The notes under the pieces are model-generated. The model did not search any database and was not told the DNA's origin. It worked only from the letters and a program-made list of their open reading frames with translations. 64,000 bases of DNA from Nigrospora sphaerica. Taxonomy: Eukaryota; Ascomycota; Sordariomycetes; Amphisphaeriales; Apiosporaceae. The translations under genes and the position numbers were made by a program. Within the stretch, counting starts at the first letter, position 1. Every line of letters begins with the position of its first letter. The DNA lies in contig JAGVVL010000001.1 of assembly GCA_018287875.1 (NCBI GenBank), forward strand, positions 6,262,001-6,326,000. Reading direction: 5' to 3'. Below are positions 1-12,853 of the stretch, piece after piece.

Positions 1-1149
1 CGAGTAGGGCCGAGGTTGCGAGCGGGCGCGCGATACTCGTTACTTTACCTACCATACACAGTATACGGATCCGTCCGCGTGTCCCTAGCTCCCTGCTCTA
101 CCCGTCCTTCCCCCGGGTCCCACGCTGGCTTCCGCAGGTACAGGAGAGAGAGGGCCCCCATCCATAGGTAAGTAAAGCAGGTAGCCAAGGGTTTGGCATA
201 GCCTACCACTACATATCCTCCCCCTAGCTACACGTTACTTCCCTGGGGGAGGGGACGCCCGCACATGCCTGCCCGGCCTATAACGGGGGCTGCTATCCAT
301 TTCTCTGTTTCGTGCAGCTGCGACTGCTGCCACTTGCAGCCGCAGCCGCTTGACCAGGCGTTCATGCACGATGCGTTTCTTCTGTGGGCAAGAAGCAGGA
401 GGGGAACCTGGAAAACTTGGGAAAAGATGAACGGGCGACCCCTCCCCGAAAGCGGCGCGATCCCATCCCCCATGCCCGCCAAAGCACACCAACCGCTCTG
501 ATCTTCCCCAGGGACCCAGAACAAGGCCCTGGGAGGGGAGCCGTCGGCCTGCATTCCCGCTGCGCGTGTATGGGAAATGCAGTTGCGTGCGGGCGTGCGC
601 GTGCGTGGGCGCGAGATTCATGGCACCGTCGTCGCCGCCCACATTTGCCCACACGCGGGACGGGGGAGGCCCTGGGCTGGGATATGCGATATTCTGCATG
701 GGCGGTCCCGTCACAGAATCTGTCGCTCTCCTGTGTCGCAGCCGTACTGGAGACCACCCCCGGGCGGAGACGGGTTCTACCATGTACAAGGATGACGGGG
801 CGGCGGCACACGACCGCCGAGGGGAATCTTGAATGCACAACTACCAGGAAGGCTTTCGTTTAGCCAAGGCAAACCCTCCTTCGTATCCCCGCGGGATGAG
901 CCTTTGGCTGGGGAGAAAGAAGAAGGAGAGGGAGAGATGGAGAGAGGGAAAGAGCGAAGGAGGGAGCTTCGAGGGGTCCGAGACGGATCCATGAACCGAG
1001 TACCGGCGGACGCGGTGGGTTCTCCGTCGCTGGGCTTTGATGCTTGAAAAGGGTAACCAAGTCATCAATCATCCTCTACTCCTCCTTCCACCCGTCCCAT
1101 CACGCGTGCTTCTCCGCCCCGACAGCCCGACAGCCCGACAGCCCCGACC

Positions 1150-1166
1150 GGGGGGGGGGGGGGGGG
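1150..1166 (+). repeat. poly-G run (17 G)
   Basis: This is an uninterrupted run of 17 G followed by T and five more G. It is one of several long G runs on the same strand in the first 13 kb. Confidence 0.95.
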
Positions 1167-2061
1167 TGGGGGCATTTTCCCTCGTACTACCTTCGGGGGC
1201 ACCCAAGCGGACGTGGTCCATCATCCAGGCCAGCCCAAATGGATGATTGTTGGCGGTGTCGGCGACTGTCAAAATTAGAAAGAAAAAAAAGAATAAAATA
1301 AGGGCAGCATCCAGGAGCGGCTGATTCGCCGGCGGCTAAGGGTGGATGGGACGGGATGCGTTGTCAACCACACAACCACACGACCACCCAACGGGCGACC
1401 AAAAAGAAGCACTGGGTGGTGGAGCCCAACACGACAACTTCTTCACCCCCGGTCTCGCCCGCCCGCCCGCCCTGGCATCGGATGTCGTCGCCGCCGCCGC
1501 CGCCGCCGCTGGTCGTCGTCGTTTGTCCTTCGTCGAGAACACGGCCCTGGCCTGATCCGACCCTCGCCTGACTGACTGCCTTTGCCTCCTCTCCCCGGGG
1601 GCCGAGTCCAGGCCCTTCAATAACCCTCGACGACTAATTAAACGGCCCACACCCGCCGCGTTCCGGTCGCCCGTACCGGGGGCCCTCTACGAACAATGCA
1701 TCGTAAGGTAGTTGTACAAGCCGACCGTCGAGGGAGGCCCTGTTGGGTCCCCTGCCTCTTTTTCCCGCGCGGGCGAGAGAGAGATCGATGCGAGGCCATC
1801 TCGGCCAGGCGATGACTCCTGGTGACTGCTGCTACTATTACTATCACACATCCTTGCCTGCCCCGGCCTAGCCAGCCGTGTGTACCTGGCCCTGTCTAAG
1901 GGCCCGTGGTACAGAAAAGGGAGCAGTAGGACGCAGCAAGCAGGAAGCTATGGCCTACGACGCAAGTATGACTTGCTTGCTTCATGCTGCGCCGTGTCCC
2001 GCTTTGCCGGGGGGGTCGTGGTGGTGGTAGTGTTTGTTTGGCTGCCGTGTGTGGGTGGCTT

Positions 2062-2080
2062 GGGGGGGGGGGGGGGGGGG
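2062..2080 (+). repeat. poly-G run (19 G)
   Basis: This is the longest homopolymer in the window, an uninterrupted run of 19 G. It is a candidate for G-quadruplex formation and also a likely spot for assembly length errors. Confidence 0.95.
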
Positions 2081-4245
2081 CGCGGGTTGTCTTTTGCGGG
2101 CTGTGGCCGTCGACGGATGCCCATCCATGTTTCCCAATTCCCACTTGGGGGCCCTCCTCCAGCTGTCCAGCCGCTGGTTGGCTCGGCCATTGGGGGAATA
2201 TCGACCTTCGTTCTGCTACCTCCGTACTATCTGCTCCGCCCGAGTGAGGCAGGTACCCTCACCCTGCCTTCTCGCCTTCTGCTCCCTCTCCGCGTTCCCC
2301 ATCCTTTCAACACTTTTGCCCCAAACCAGAGGGGGCACAGGAGGAGAAGGGGCACCGTATCCGTGGGATGGAACTATTCCTTCCCAACGGTGACCGGCCG
2401 GGCAGCGAGAGAAGCCCGGAACACAGGCCAGGAACGGGACAGACAGGGCAGCAGACAGACCGGCCTCGTCCTCCTCGTCCTCTTCCCTCCCAGGGCTAAA
2501 GCCCCCAGCCCCCGATCACCCAATCCAAGGACACTGAAAGCGGGACCCAAGGAAGTGCCAGGCGCAAGACGGGCAGAAGCCAGAAAAGCCAGAGACAGCG
2601 CCGGGACCGGGACCAGGGCCAGAGCTCGGGACCAGGACCAGGACCAGGGGCCAGGGGGCAGGCCAGAACCACTCATCCCCCCTCGATTCACCGGGGTCGG
2701 GCCACGCAAACCGTTCTACCCGCCCGTGGCCAGACGACCGCCCGTCGCTCCAAGATGCAGTGCGGCGCGCGACTGCATAGGTGGGCCGGCTGGCCCAGGC
2801 TCTTTTGCGGCTTGCGGCTTTTTGCTTGATCGACTTTTGGGGCCCGGGGGGTGGTTGACTATCGAACTGGACTGGCCGGTCTGCCGGCAGTGTGGGCTAC
2901 GTGGAAGCCAATTTGTCGGCCCTCTCCCCCCTTCCCATGATTCATACGGCTACATGTACACTTACACACCACCAACATGGCGAGCTAGACATGTAGGTGC
3001 GGCTATGTAGTCGTATCGTCCTTAGCCGTACATTAGACCGCGGCAAGTGACAGGCCACAATGTAAGATGTGAGATGGGTCCAGTGCTGCCCACGTTGCAT
3101 CATGGTCGTGACCCGTGGCCCTGCTTCCTTGTGCGCCTCTCTTTCTCTTTCCGTCTCTTCGAAAGGACCCCTCCCCGCCCCAGTCCGTCTCTGTCTCCAT
3201 CTCGGTGTGAGTTTTGTGTGCGTATCTCTTAGTCTCCGCACACCCCCCCTTCCCCGGTCGTCGGCCCATGATGCTTCGCCATGTACCTACAAACTACGTA
3301 CCTGCGCACTATTTTCCTTTTGGGGCGTGGGGTTTCTCAGGTATACTGGTCGGCAAACAGTGTACCATGGCCGGTCCTCACGGCTGGGCTTGCTCCTCGT
3401 CATCTCTTTCTATCTCTCTCTCTCTTCCCCTCTCCATCTCCGCGGCGCTACGATCTTCAATCTTGAAGGGCCGAGGAGCAAAAAGGAAGCTCGGGATGGG
3501 CACGCGCCAGGCCTGCTGGGCCGGATAGGCTTTAATTTTAGCAGCACGCCGCATGCGAAGATCTGGCTATCTCTGCATATGCATTGGGGGTCGACTCGAC
3601 CCTCTTCGCCTTGCTCGGCAGCACGGGGCGCCGTTTCCCTCTCCCCGTCGCCGTTGCGTCCTCGGCCCCCAGGGTCCTTTTTGGGTCTCTTCTCTCGGCG
3701 GGCTTAGGCGCGTTGTTACTGCTGTGTACATCTGAACCGGGGCCCCTGCGCGGAACGGAGGAAGAGAAAAAAGAAAGCGAGGGAGACAGCCGGAGAAGGA
3801 GAGAGGGAGAGAGCCCCCGTCTGCTGGCCCCATCCCCTTCTCCGGGCGTCCTGCACCTGGATCGTGGCCATGCCAGATCCCCGCCCCGGTTCATGTAGGG
3901 GAGCGACAAGTATCGCCGCCGCGTCCGTCCTGGGCCCCCCTCGTCCCTACCACCCCCCGGACGCCGCTACGCCCTCCTTCCCTGGGAGAGGGGGTTTAAA
4001 TCAGGCCACTTCCCTTTTCCCTGCCGACGCCTGGAACGGCGGCCCTGGTGAGAGGAGAGCCACGGGGGGGGGGGTTAGGTAACGCTGGTAGAAGCCTGGG
4101 AAAGTGGTGATGGTGGGTGGGGGGAAATAGCCCGACGATGACGGGAAGACCCAGAGGCCGAGAAAGGTCCAATCACACTAAACCGGGCGACGAGCGAATA
4201 GAGAAGTAAACAGACAAGGCGAGATTTTGACTGAGTTGAGACTGA

Positions 4246-4256
4246 GGGGGGGGGGG
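4246..4256 (+). repeat. poly-G run (11 G)
   Basis: This is an 11-base G homopolymer in the noncoding upstream region, in the same orientation as the other long G runs. Confidence 0.9.
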
Positions 4257-5097
4257 ACCGTCCGCGTGCGGAACCGGGCTCACCGGGGAGAATTCGAGAC
4301 GTTTGGTGGCCCCCTCCCCTTCCCCCCTCCCCCAGCCACCGAAGAACGAGCACTGGATCGGCCGGCCTCGCTTCTTCGCGAACCACGCGCGCCCGCAAAA
4401 GCCCGTAGCGCACGACCGCCCGGCGCCCTATCTCACTCACTTACTCTCTCTCTCGCTCCTGGCGGCTGTTCCGCACTCGTGACGACGAAACGGCCGGGGT
4501 CGCGATCAGAATTAACCGTACCGACGACGCGCACGACGGGGAACCGCACACGGCCCCATATGTCGGAGCGAATCCAGTCCAATCCGTTTAAAAAAAAAAC
4601 CAAATAGAGGCGGGAAGGTTTTCCCAGCATGGCTGCCCTAGCCCTGTCGTCGTCGTCGTCCTCCTCCCCGGTCCGCGCTTCCCAGATGCAACCCGGGAGG
4701 CGGTCCCACGGACTGGGGGGGCCTTGGGGCGGAGAGGACCGACCGCTGGGCGGATGGCGAAGGGGCCGTCGCCGACAGGGCTCTCACTTTCACTGTGTCG
4801 CCTGTCACATCCTCGCTCACTTTTGCCCGCCCCCTCGTAATTCGGAATTGGGGGTACCATCTCCGGTAGATTGAGGGGGGGGGGGATGGGAGGGAGGGAC
4901 CCTCACGAACCCTGACTTTTGCTCTTCTTCCCTCTCTTTTTCTCTATTCAGCGCTTTTCCGAGCAATGTGACAAAGCCGAAGAAGCAGCCCGGAAAATTG
5001 GGCTGGCGATCATCATCGGACAGGGAAAAGAGCAGACCGGCCAGGCAGGGATGGCAGGTGCCCCCCCTTCCTCGCAAACGTAGGAGGGACCGGGGAG

Positions 5098-5100
<3 letters not shown>

Positions 5101-5128
<28 letters not shown>
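5101..5128 (+). repeat. (AG)n microsatellite
   Basis: About 14 perfect AG units lie in a purine-rich stretch. The flanks are also GA-rich, so the purine tract is longer than the perfect core. Confidence 0.95.
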
Positions 5129-5131
<3 letters not shown>

Positions 5132-7965
5132 GGAGAGAGACGGTTGGGGTGGAGAAGGAATGAATGGGGTCACGGGGGGGCGTGAGCCTAGAAAGAAGAG
5201 CAGGGGCGGCCTGTGGTTGGCTAAAAATAATAAAATAAAAAAACACCAGTCCCCAAGATAATTCGTAGAGGCGAACCAAGGAGCGAGAAAAAGGACGACG
5301 AAAGGATGGGGAAAGTAGCGGTGAGGACCCCACTAGAACGGAACGGAGGGAAAGAGCTTGGGCCCAACCTATTCTGCTGGAGTCGCTGGCCCGACACTAG
5401 CCAGAACCAGCTGGTATACGTATACATAACCACTAGGCCTGTGCGCATACTTGATGTTTTATTTTTAATTTTAATTTTGTTTTTATTCCGGTGTATACAT
5501 GTCGACTACTTACATACCTACTATACTTGCTTACCTACCGGACCAAGGAAACACCAGGGGGGGAGGGGCCCGCCGCGGCTGTTGTTCTTTCGTCCCAGGT
5601 TGAGAGCGGGTCGACGGTCGAAACATCGTTATCGTGTTTCCCCCGGCGGCACCGACCGCGTAACGCAACCCGTGCCGTACGTACACGGGGGGAGGGAGGG
5701 GGAAAGCAAGGCGAAGAGGAGAGAGGCCCTTGGGTACTACGTACGTCCGAGAGAATCTGAGCCGGACGAAAGAGTCGAGGAGACAGAGAAAGCGAGAGCG
5801 GGAGAGAGAGCAGGGGCGGTTGCTGTGGTCACGGGGTTACGTACGAAAGGGCGGCTGTTTCGTACAGTTGCACGGTGCGAACGCGGAAGCCGCGAAAGCC
5901 TCACTCTCTGCGTCCTTTGGTTTTTCTCTCTATTCGCGGCCCATCAATCGACCAACGCCCCCTTGTGGCAAATCAATAGATGGCGGCCGCGCCGTGCCCC
6001 TCACCCGGCCGGACTACCTCATCTGCTCGTCCACCACCACCACCACCACAACAACACACTGCGGGCCTCCCGGGGGGGCCCCACACACTGCTGGACACGA
6101 ATCGACGGGTCCGGCCATCACATCATGGGGGGCATGGGGAGGGGTGGAAAAGGCGAGCGACCCTCAGGCGAGGCCACCGGGCTGTCAGGCACGGCACGCC
6201 CCATGGTGATTCGTGGAGGAGGGGGTTTTTTCCCGCTCCAGCGGCGGCGTCTGGGCTGGGCGATGCAGGCCTGGGTGGGAAGGGAGAGAGGCTCGAGAGA
6301 ACAATAGTCATTGTGGTCACGAACCACCCCTCCATGTGTCAGCGAATAGTCGCGGCTGCGGTAGCTGTGCTGGGCAAGTGTCGGTGCGTCGGTAACAAGG
6401 GCACCTGTCTATTTCCAGTAGTACGTACATATATACTTAAAACCACTACCGTGGTGTGGTATGCGCTCGGCACAGGCACGTGTATGGGGACGATGGGAGG
6501 TGTCTGTGTGTGCGCCTGCGGACTCCGTTCTGCTCTGGACGGGGCTAGTACGTGCATACACAGCTAGTAACCCTCAGGCCAGTCTGTTGAGACTGGGAGG
6601 GCTATGTTGTGCATCGTCATCCACGTTACGCCCTCTCATTGGGCCGTGGCTCGCTGGAGAGACCGGAATAGTCCTAAGTCTTACCATTCATAGCGAGGCG
6701 GCCAGATTAAATGCTCCATCCGTCGCTTCCCATGGATCATGGGCTCCGGGGCCAGAATTCTTTTTCAGCGGCGGCCGTCGTTCGCCTGTTGACGGATTCC
6801 GATAACCAAACTCGAGTGCCACATTCCTGCTCCATGACCACCCACCTCCTTCAGACTTGGCGCCCGCCCAGAGCAGTATAGTCCGATGGGGCCGCTTCTG
6901 GCTCAGCTAAAGCAAGGAAGAACCAGCATTCTTCTGCTTCCTCTGGTCCCGAGCCATGCCCCCTGCCGGGCCCCTTGCTCTGCCTCGGGGCCTTTTGCCT
7001 CTCGTTCTCTTGTCGTCTTCACGCTGCCTTCCCTCCTCGGTTGGCGGATGTACCTCGACCAGTACCAGGCGGGTGGTGTGAGACTAGCCCTTAGCCCGGA
7101 AAACGGTCCGCGTCTGCAGGAAAGGCTTGGCGCTTCTGACACTAGCCTGTACACGATCCGTCCGCGATGGCCTAGCGGTTCGAGGTCGAGGACCGTTTTT
7201 CCTTCTGCTACTTCCTCATCGTCTTCTTCTTCTTCTGCTATCTTGCGCGAAGCAAAGTGGCAGTGTAAGGATCGGAGTGCGAGAGTCGACCGTTGGGGGC
7301 TCACGTCATGATTCGTAAAGGGGGCATCCGGTGATCCCCTTCTCCTCTCGCCTCATTATTTGCCTCCCAAGGCCGATATCCCAACGGCATCGGAATCAGA
7401 TCAGAGTTCGGTCGGTCCACTGGTGCTTACTTTGGCGGCCGTAAGTAACTGTCACCTAGGGGAAATTCTCCTAGGTCCAACTCTAGTGCGGAGCACACCT
7501 TGCCTCTTCAAGAAGCTGAAGGGTGGGCAGCAGACGTGGGCCCTTCTGATTGGGCACACAATTAATCACCGGCGCCGTGGCAGTTGGCGAGCACACCTTG
7601 TACCGTCCGACGCATGTGGTGTATGTATTGCGCGAGCGCCGCCTCGGGGGAAAGGGGGTGAGAAAGTGCGCGGAAAGAGGGGACACCGGGCGATCCCAAT
7701 AATGGCGGTTGTTGTCAATTGGCGGTTACAGCCGACACACAACGTGGCTGGCTTGGTTTCGCCCTCATCGCGCCCGTTTTTCGACAAGTCGCAAACGCCG
7801 AATCACTTGGCTGCAAATACCGACGACACCGTCTCTTATTTTTGCCAGGCCGCCCACCCGCCCTTCCCGGACTGCCACGAGCCGCCCGTGGATCAGTCGG
7901 TCATTGGCACAGCCGAGCCACAAGCCGTTTCGGCGGCTGGCACTGTAGCTTTTACGGTGAGTTCC

Positions 7966-7980
7966 GGGGGGGGGGGGGGG
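7966..7980 (+). repeat. poly-G run (15 G)
   Basis: This is a 15-base G homopolymer followed by AGG, in noncoding sequence. Confidence 0.95.
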
Positions 7981-8160
7981 AGGAACTGCCCGCCAGCGAG
8001 TCCCCCCCCCGCTCCATCCGTCCAGGGCCCGTGGAGGATGGATCACAGGCAGTTCCAGAGGGAATGCAGTGACGGTAATCAGAATGCCTATGAAACAACC
8101 CCCCCACCCTCAAATTGCGCTCCAATTGATCACCACACCCACCGCGAAACCACCCCCGTT

Positions 8161-8162
<2 letters not shown>

Positions 8163-8200
<38 letters not shown>
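8163..8200 (+). repeat. (AG)19 microsatellite
   Basis: This is a perfect AG dinucleotide tract continuing into a G/A-rich tail. In one frame it would encode an Arg-Glu repeat, which produces a spurious long open frame across 7360-8901. Confidence 0.95.
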
Positions 8201-8203
<3 letters not shown>

Positions 8204-8505
8204 GAGAGGGAGGGCAGGCTACAAGGCAGGCTGACAGGGAAGGGCATCTGGAGCGCAGCATGGGGGTCATGCATGGGGTAAAAAGGGCTGATTGGGCCGT
8301 TGCCGTCCATGATAGCCGCTGCCCGCTGTGCATTAGGCCGCCGCTCGCGCATGCAAGTGCTCAAGACGTTTTGACAACGGGGTCCCCTGCCCGCCTGCGG
8401 GAAAGCCTATTCTCGTTCGCAGAGACCGTCAATACTGAACGGGCTTTTTGGCTGGCTGGTTCTCTCTTCCCTGGGACGGATAAACAACATGACGCGGGCA
8501 GCCAA

Positions 8506-8602
8506 TTGCTTGCCTGCTTGCTTGCTATCTGCTGGCCTGTCTGCTTGCTTGCTCGCCTTCTTACCCAGACGCTGGTAGGGGATGTGTTGCCTGCTTGCTT
8601 GC
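8506..8602 (+). repeat. Imperfect CTTG/CTGC tetranucleotide repeat
   Basis: There are repeated TTGC, CTGC and CTTG units in two blocks (8506-8555 and about 8586-8602), separated by a short unique stretch. It is a decayed tetranucleotide satellite. Confidence 0.8.
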
Positions 8603-11008
8603 GGGCTGACGATCACGCACCGACTCCTCCGTCAGCTCATTCACCCACCCAGTTCCCCCTCGCTTGGCCCGCCCCCGGCAACCCCAAAGAGATTGCCCGG
8701 CCCGTAGGGGAGGGACAGATCCATGGCCACATGGGCAGGGCGGGAGTGACTGAAGACGGGGGCCGTCTGGCCGTGGGCAGGGTCGGGACGATGAGTGAAG
8801 ATGACAGCATGGGCGAGCCCGGACGTGACGAGGCTCGGGTCTTGGTGGCCGAAATGCGGTCTCCACCGGAGGGGCTTGAAGGGCTTGCTGCTTCAGGGTA
8901 GCATCCGTCGTCCCATTGGCAGGCTCCCTGGATGCTGCGATCCGGCCCACGGCGTTTGCAGCGGGCGCTCGGGACATTCCTGCTACCGTACGTCGTCCGG
9001 AAGACCTAATCCTGCAACTGCAGGCCGCGCGCATCTGCGCACCCGCAGCCTAAGCATGTAGGTGTATGTACGTACCAACCCAGATCATGTCCACTCATAA
9101 TACTCCCTGCAGGGCATCGTGGGTGTGTGTCTGTGTGTTTGTGCGTGTGCGGCCGTGGGTCTTACAGCCCTGACACTTGGGAGTGCGAAGGATGACGGCA
9201 CCCTGAGCAGCCTCAGCCCGCAACCGACGCTCGCCGGGGACTGTGCTAAGGCGGCCATGACGTAGTTGTCTTCAGCGCCGGCCGCGTGGGAGGCAGCGAG
9301 CGACGGCGAGAAAACGAGAGGCACCCGTGGCCCCCTCGCGGCCCCGCCTGAAGAGGGAAAGGTTGCAGGTCCGTCCATCATCGATCTCCATCCGCGCCCG
9401 GGATTGCATTTTCATCTGGATCGATGCTCTCCGGCCCATGCAATCCCCGTCCTAGCACGCTTGGCCGGGCCGGGGGGGCGTTTGGATCGCCATGGCGCGA
9501 GAAGTCAAGATAGTCGTGTGTAATAGTAGCCTCGTAGCTTCAGGTCGACGCAAGATGATCATGGCCGCCAACCTAGGGCAAACCAAAGGACCGGCAAATC
9601 ACAGCACGGCGACCCTCCCGGGAGGCTGGGGACGGGCGAACGAGGGGTGCATTGCGCTGCTGCATTGCCCTAGTCGGAGGCTCTTGTGCTTTTCCCATCG
9701 TTGCTTGCCGCTCTGCCGATCCGGCGCGTGCGGAACCTGGGGGGCGCGACGCGGCTCCCACGAAACGAACGCGGCGGCGCGATCGCCAGACGCATGGCGG
9801 CGATAGACGTGCATCCTGTCGGCACGTCGCAGTAGATGCGTGCGTGCCCCTTTGCTCCTCGCCTCGCCCGTCCATCCATTCACGCTCTCTCCCTGACTCT
9901 TACCAACACACATGCGCACGCACTCTGTATTGCTGTCGGGCGGGTTTTTCGTGTTGCCCACTCTCTCCCCCTCGGCCCCTCCTGTCACCGCTGTCCATGA
10001 GGGGATCCACAGATATACCTTGGTGGTTGTAGCGCGCGCGCGCGCATATCAGTGGCCCTTCCCATCCATGTCTCCAATCCCTAGTCTGGTGTCCGTTGAC
10101 TTACCTAGTCGCGTTCGTATAGGATGTACTCGGTAAGGTACACGGGCGCAAAAACCTAGTCGCTGTCGTAGCCGCCCTGCCGCCGCTCCGGGCGTCGTGG
10201 TCCATCATGGGCGTGTCCCCAAGGAAGCGCGCCCGTGTCGACCCCCCAGCCCCGGCCCAGCAAAGTGCGCCGCCTCATTCAAGTATTAGCCGGGGGACCA
10301 TGTGACAATGGTCCAACTGAAACAGGACCCTAGACGGGAAAAACCAGCAAGGGAAAAGATGTGACCCGGTAGGCCGTCGGCCATGTGGCTTGCCACGATG
10401 AATGACCAACCAGCCCCTCCCACCCGTACTGTCGCTGTTGCTTGCGCCCTCGCTCTGCTGTCTTGTCTCGCCCGTCGGGGCTGCTGTCTGTCTGGACGCG
10501 AAACCGGCGTGGCGGCCGGGTAGGCCTGTCGCCCGGCGCAGCGCCTCTCTACCACCTCTCAGACAACCCGGGAGAGCTTTAGAGAGAGAGAGAGAGGGAG
10601 GTCAGGCCCCCTCGAGGCCTTAGTGTCGTTATGCTCCGGGCGCCACGCCAGCCAGTAGCTTTGGCCCACGAGCCCGCCCCCAGTCCCAGAGGCTGGCCCG
10701 CGCTGCACAAGAAAAAAAAAAAGCCACCTCGCGCCAGCCATGGCGGGCCTTCACGCGTCACAAGGGCGCGCTGGCGGGCGAGACAAAAAAAGGGCCGCTG
10801 GCCGGGCTTCCTGTTACCGAGATCGCCAGCTTGGCTATTAAACTCGCGGGTTTGGGCCTTGTCGTAGTCGTACGAATGACAGACAGCCCGTGGCTACTTT
10901 TCTACCAGAGTGCACTCGCAACGTGCCTTCCCAATCCAGGTGGGCACATAATAGGTATGGAACCAAGTGAGTTCCTTGGTACATAGTAAACCAGTTGATG
11001 TGCCAAAC

Positions 11009-11076
11009 TGGCTCAGTGGTATAAACTACGGCAACGCATAATGGAAAGAAGAAGGCGAGCCGTTACCACTAAGCCA
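11009..11076. repeat. Imperfect inverted repeat with tRNA A-box-like arms
   Basis: The left arm at 11009-11031 contains TGGCTCAGTGGT. The right arm at 11060-11076, read on the minus strand, gives TGGCTTAGTGGTAACGG. Both match the Pol III A-box pattern TRGCNNAGYGG. I see no B-box at tRNA spacing and no anticodon arm, so this is not called as a tRNA. A tRNA-derived repeat fragment or a plain imperfect hairpin would both fit. Confidence 0.5.
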
Positions 11077-12234
11077 CTTCGGTCCCTACTTTCCTTACTA
11101 CTAGTACTTCCTACGTAGGTTAACAAAACGGGTAACTACGTAATAGGGAGGTAGCAGGTTAACCCTCGGAGGAGGAGGTTTGGGGGGAAAGGAGGGGCTC
11201 ACGTAAGTACTGCAGCCGCGTCATTCATGGCCTTCATGGCTAGTGATATACTTCTTCGATTCGTCGATGCCGCGGAACCACGGACGGGACATCGACTCGG
11301 TTCTGTCCAGCCGGTAAGCTCCTGCTGCGGTGGCGTTGGAAACCCCGAAAGCGGTGTTCACGACTAGAATTGGTGCCGACGGGTCTGTCGATTGCATACA
11401 CACCCACAGACCACGTCGCTCGATTCGTGTTAGAGAGCCGGCCATGGGGAAAACTTCGACAGCCCGGAATAGACATGCAAGAGGCGGTCTTGGCGTGTGT
11501 AGCCGTCCGGATACTCAACGGGTGTATGTAGTTACGTAGTCTTTCTGTCTCTTGTCTCTGTCTCCATCTCCCTCTGTCCTGCAGGCCCCATCCATGTCCT
11601 CCTTCCTAACGGAATCTTGCATCGAGATACGCAAGCGCTGCATAGGGAAACCAATGCGGCCCTCCAGCCTAGTCGTTAGGTCGTAATTGTAGTGGCCGCA
11701 GTAGCTTGCAGCACGCCCCAGCTCGTTTCCCCCCACCTTTGGCTTCCGTGGCCAGGGCTGCATTTTTCTAGCCCAAGGGCCTGCTTCTTTCTTGTGCCTG
11801 GTATAACCGCCCGCTAGCCCGAGTATTTACATACTAGTTACTAGTATGGAGTACATTGCGAGACCAGCCACTTTAGGAAAGACGCATCGAATATGTACGG
11901 ATATAGAGAAGCGCCCACGCCGATGGACAAGACGTGAAAGCATAGGACCGAACGAAAGACGCCCCCCCCAGGTCCGGGACTGGATGTTGAAGTAAAGTGG
12001 CATGACGGCCCTCTCTATCCGGGCACATAAGTAACAAATTCAGTAAGCAGGTACCACCTGCCTGCATCGAGCTTCCCCAGCGCCGGGATGGCGGAGTTGA
12101 GAATCTCTCGTGGAACAGACTATACACAGGCAGGCCCCTTCCCCTTCCCCCCCTCCCTCGGCCGTGGACTCGACAGCCGCCCGCGCCGTGCTTCCCATGT
12201 GCAGCCGTCCCCTCGGGGAGGCGGCATCGCATCG

Positions 12235-12259
12235 CACACACACACACACACACACACAC
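12235..12259 (+). repeat. (CA)n microsatellite
   Basis: This is a perfect CA dinucleotide tract of about 12 units in noncoding sequence. Confidence 0.95.
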
Positions 12260-12835
12260 TCACAAGGTTGCCAGTCCCCCTCCCAGTCTTGTTGAGAAGC
12301 ATGTGCCCCCCTCTCCCCCGCCCCTCCCTTCAATGCCAGATGCATCGCACTACGCATCGAGAAAACACATGAAGCAGATGTAACCGTCATGCCCCTGGTG
12401 TCACACACCACAGCTTTTGTGGCCCGTGGGCGGCAGGACACACGGCGCGCGGGCGAAGGGGGAAGAACCAGCCGGGGAGGGCACGGCGGGAACAAGGTAA
12501 GCAGAGCCGGGCAGCGGGGCAGACATGCCATACACACTCTCTTTTTTCCCCACTTCCTCCCTCGGACTCTCTCCTCGGCCGGTCTATCTGTTGTTGGGTG
12601 GGTAGCATGACTTGGGCGCTGGCACCTCCTTCATTCATGGCCTGGGGGGCGGGGGCATCTAAGCTCCGGCCTGGGCTCTCGGATATGTAAGTCAAACGCT
12701 CATCCGAACTTTGACGAGATGCCTGTTTCTTGTCGGTCGCCAACATCAGACCACTCCTCGGACCGTTGGCGAGCCAGCGAAGCCCACCCATGCCGTGAGC
12801 GGCGAGAAACAAAGTCACAATGGCCGCCCGCGCCC

Positions 12836-12853
12836 GGGGGGGGGGGGGGGGGG
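12836..12853 (+). repeat. poly-G run (18 G)
   Basis: This is an uninterrupted run of 18 G. It is the last long plus-strand G homopolymer in the desert. Confidence 0.95.

Noticed and set aside
1880..3010. A 376-codon open frame on the plus strand
   Set aside because: It crosses a 19-G run and consists of Gly/Pro/Arg/Val-rich sequence without domains or splice structure.
7160..7196. tRNA-like sequence: A-box TGGCCTAGCGG followed by GGTTCGAGGTC and a T run
   Set aside because: The A-box and B-box-like parts overlap with no room for an anticodon arm, so it cannot fold as a tRNA.
7360..8901. A 513-codon open frame on the plus strand
   Set aside because: It runs through an (AG)19 microsatellite giving an Arg-Glu repeat and a 15-G homopolymer, has no motif, and the opposite strand is just as open. 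This is a GC-rich, low-complexity artefact.
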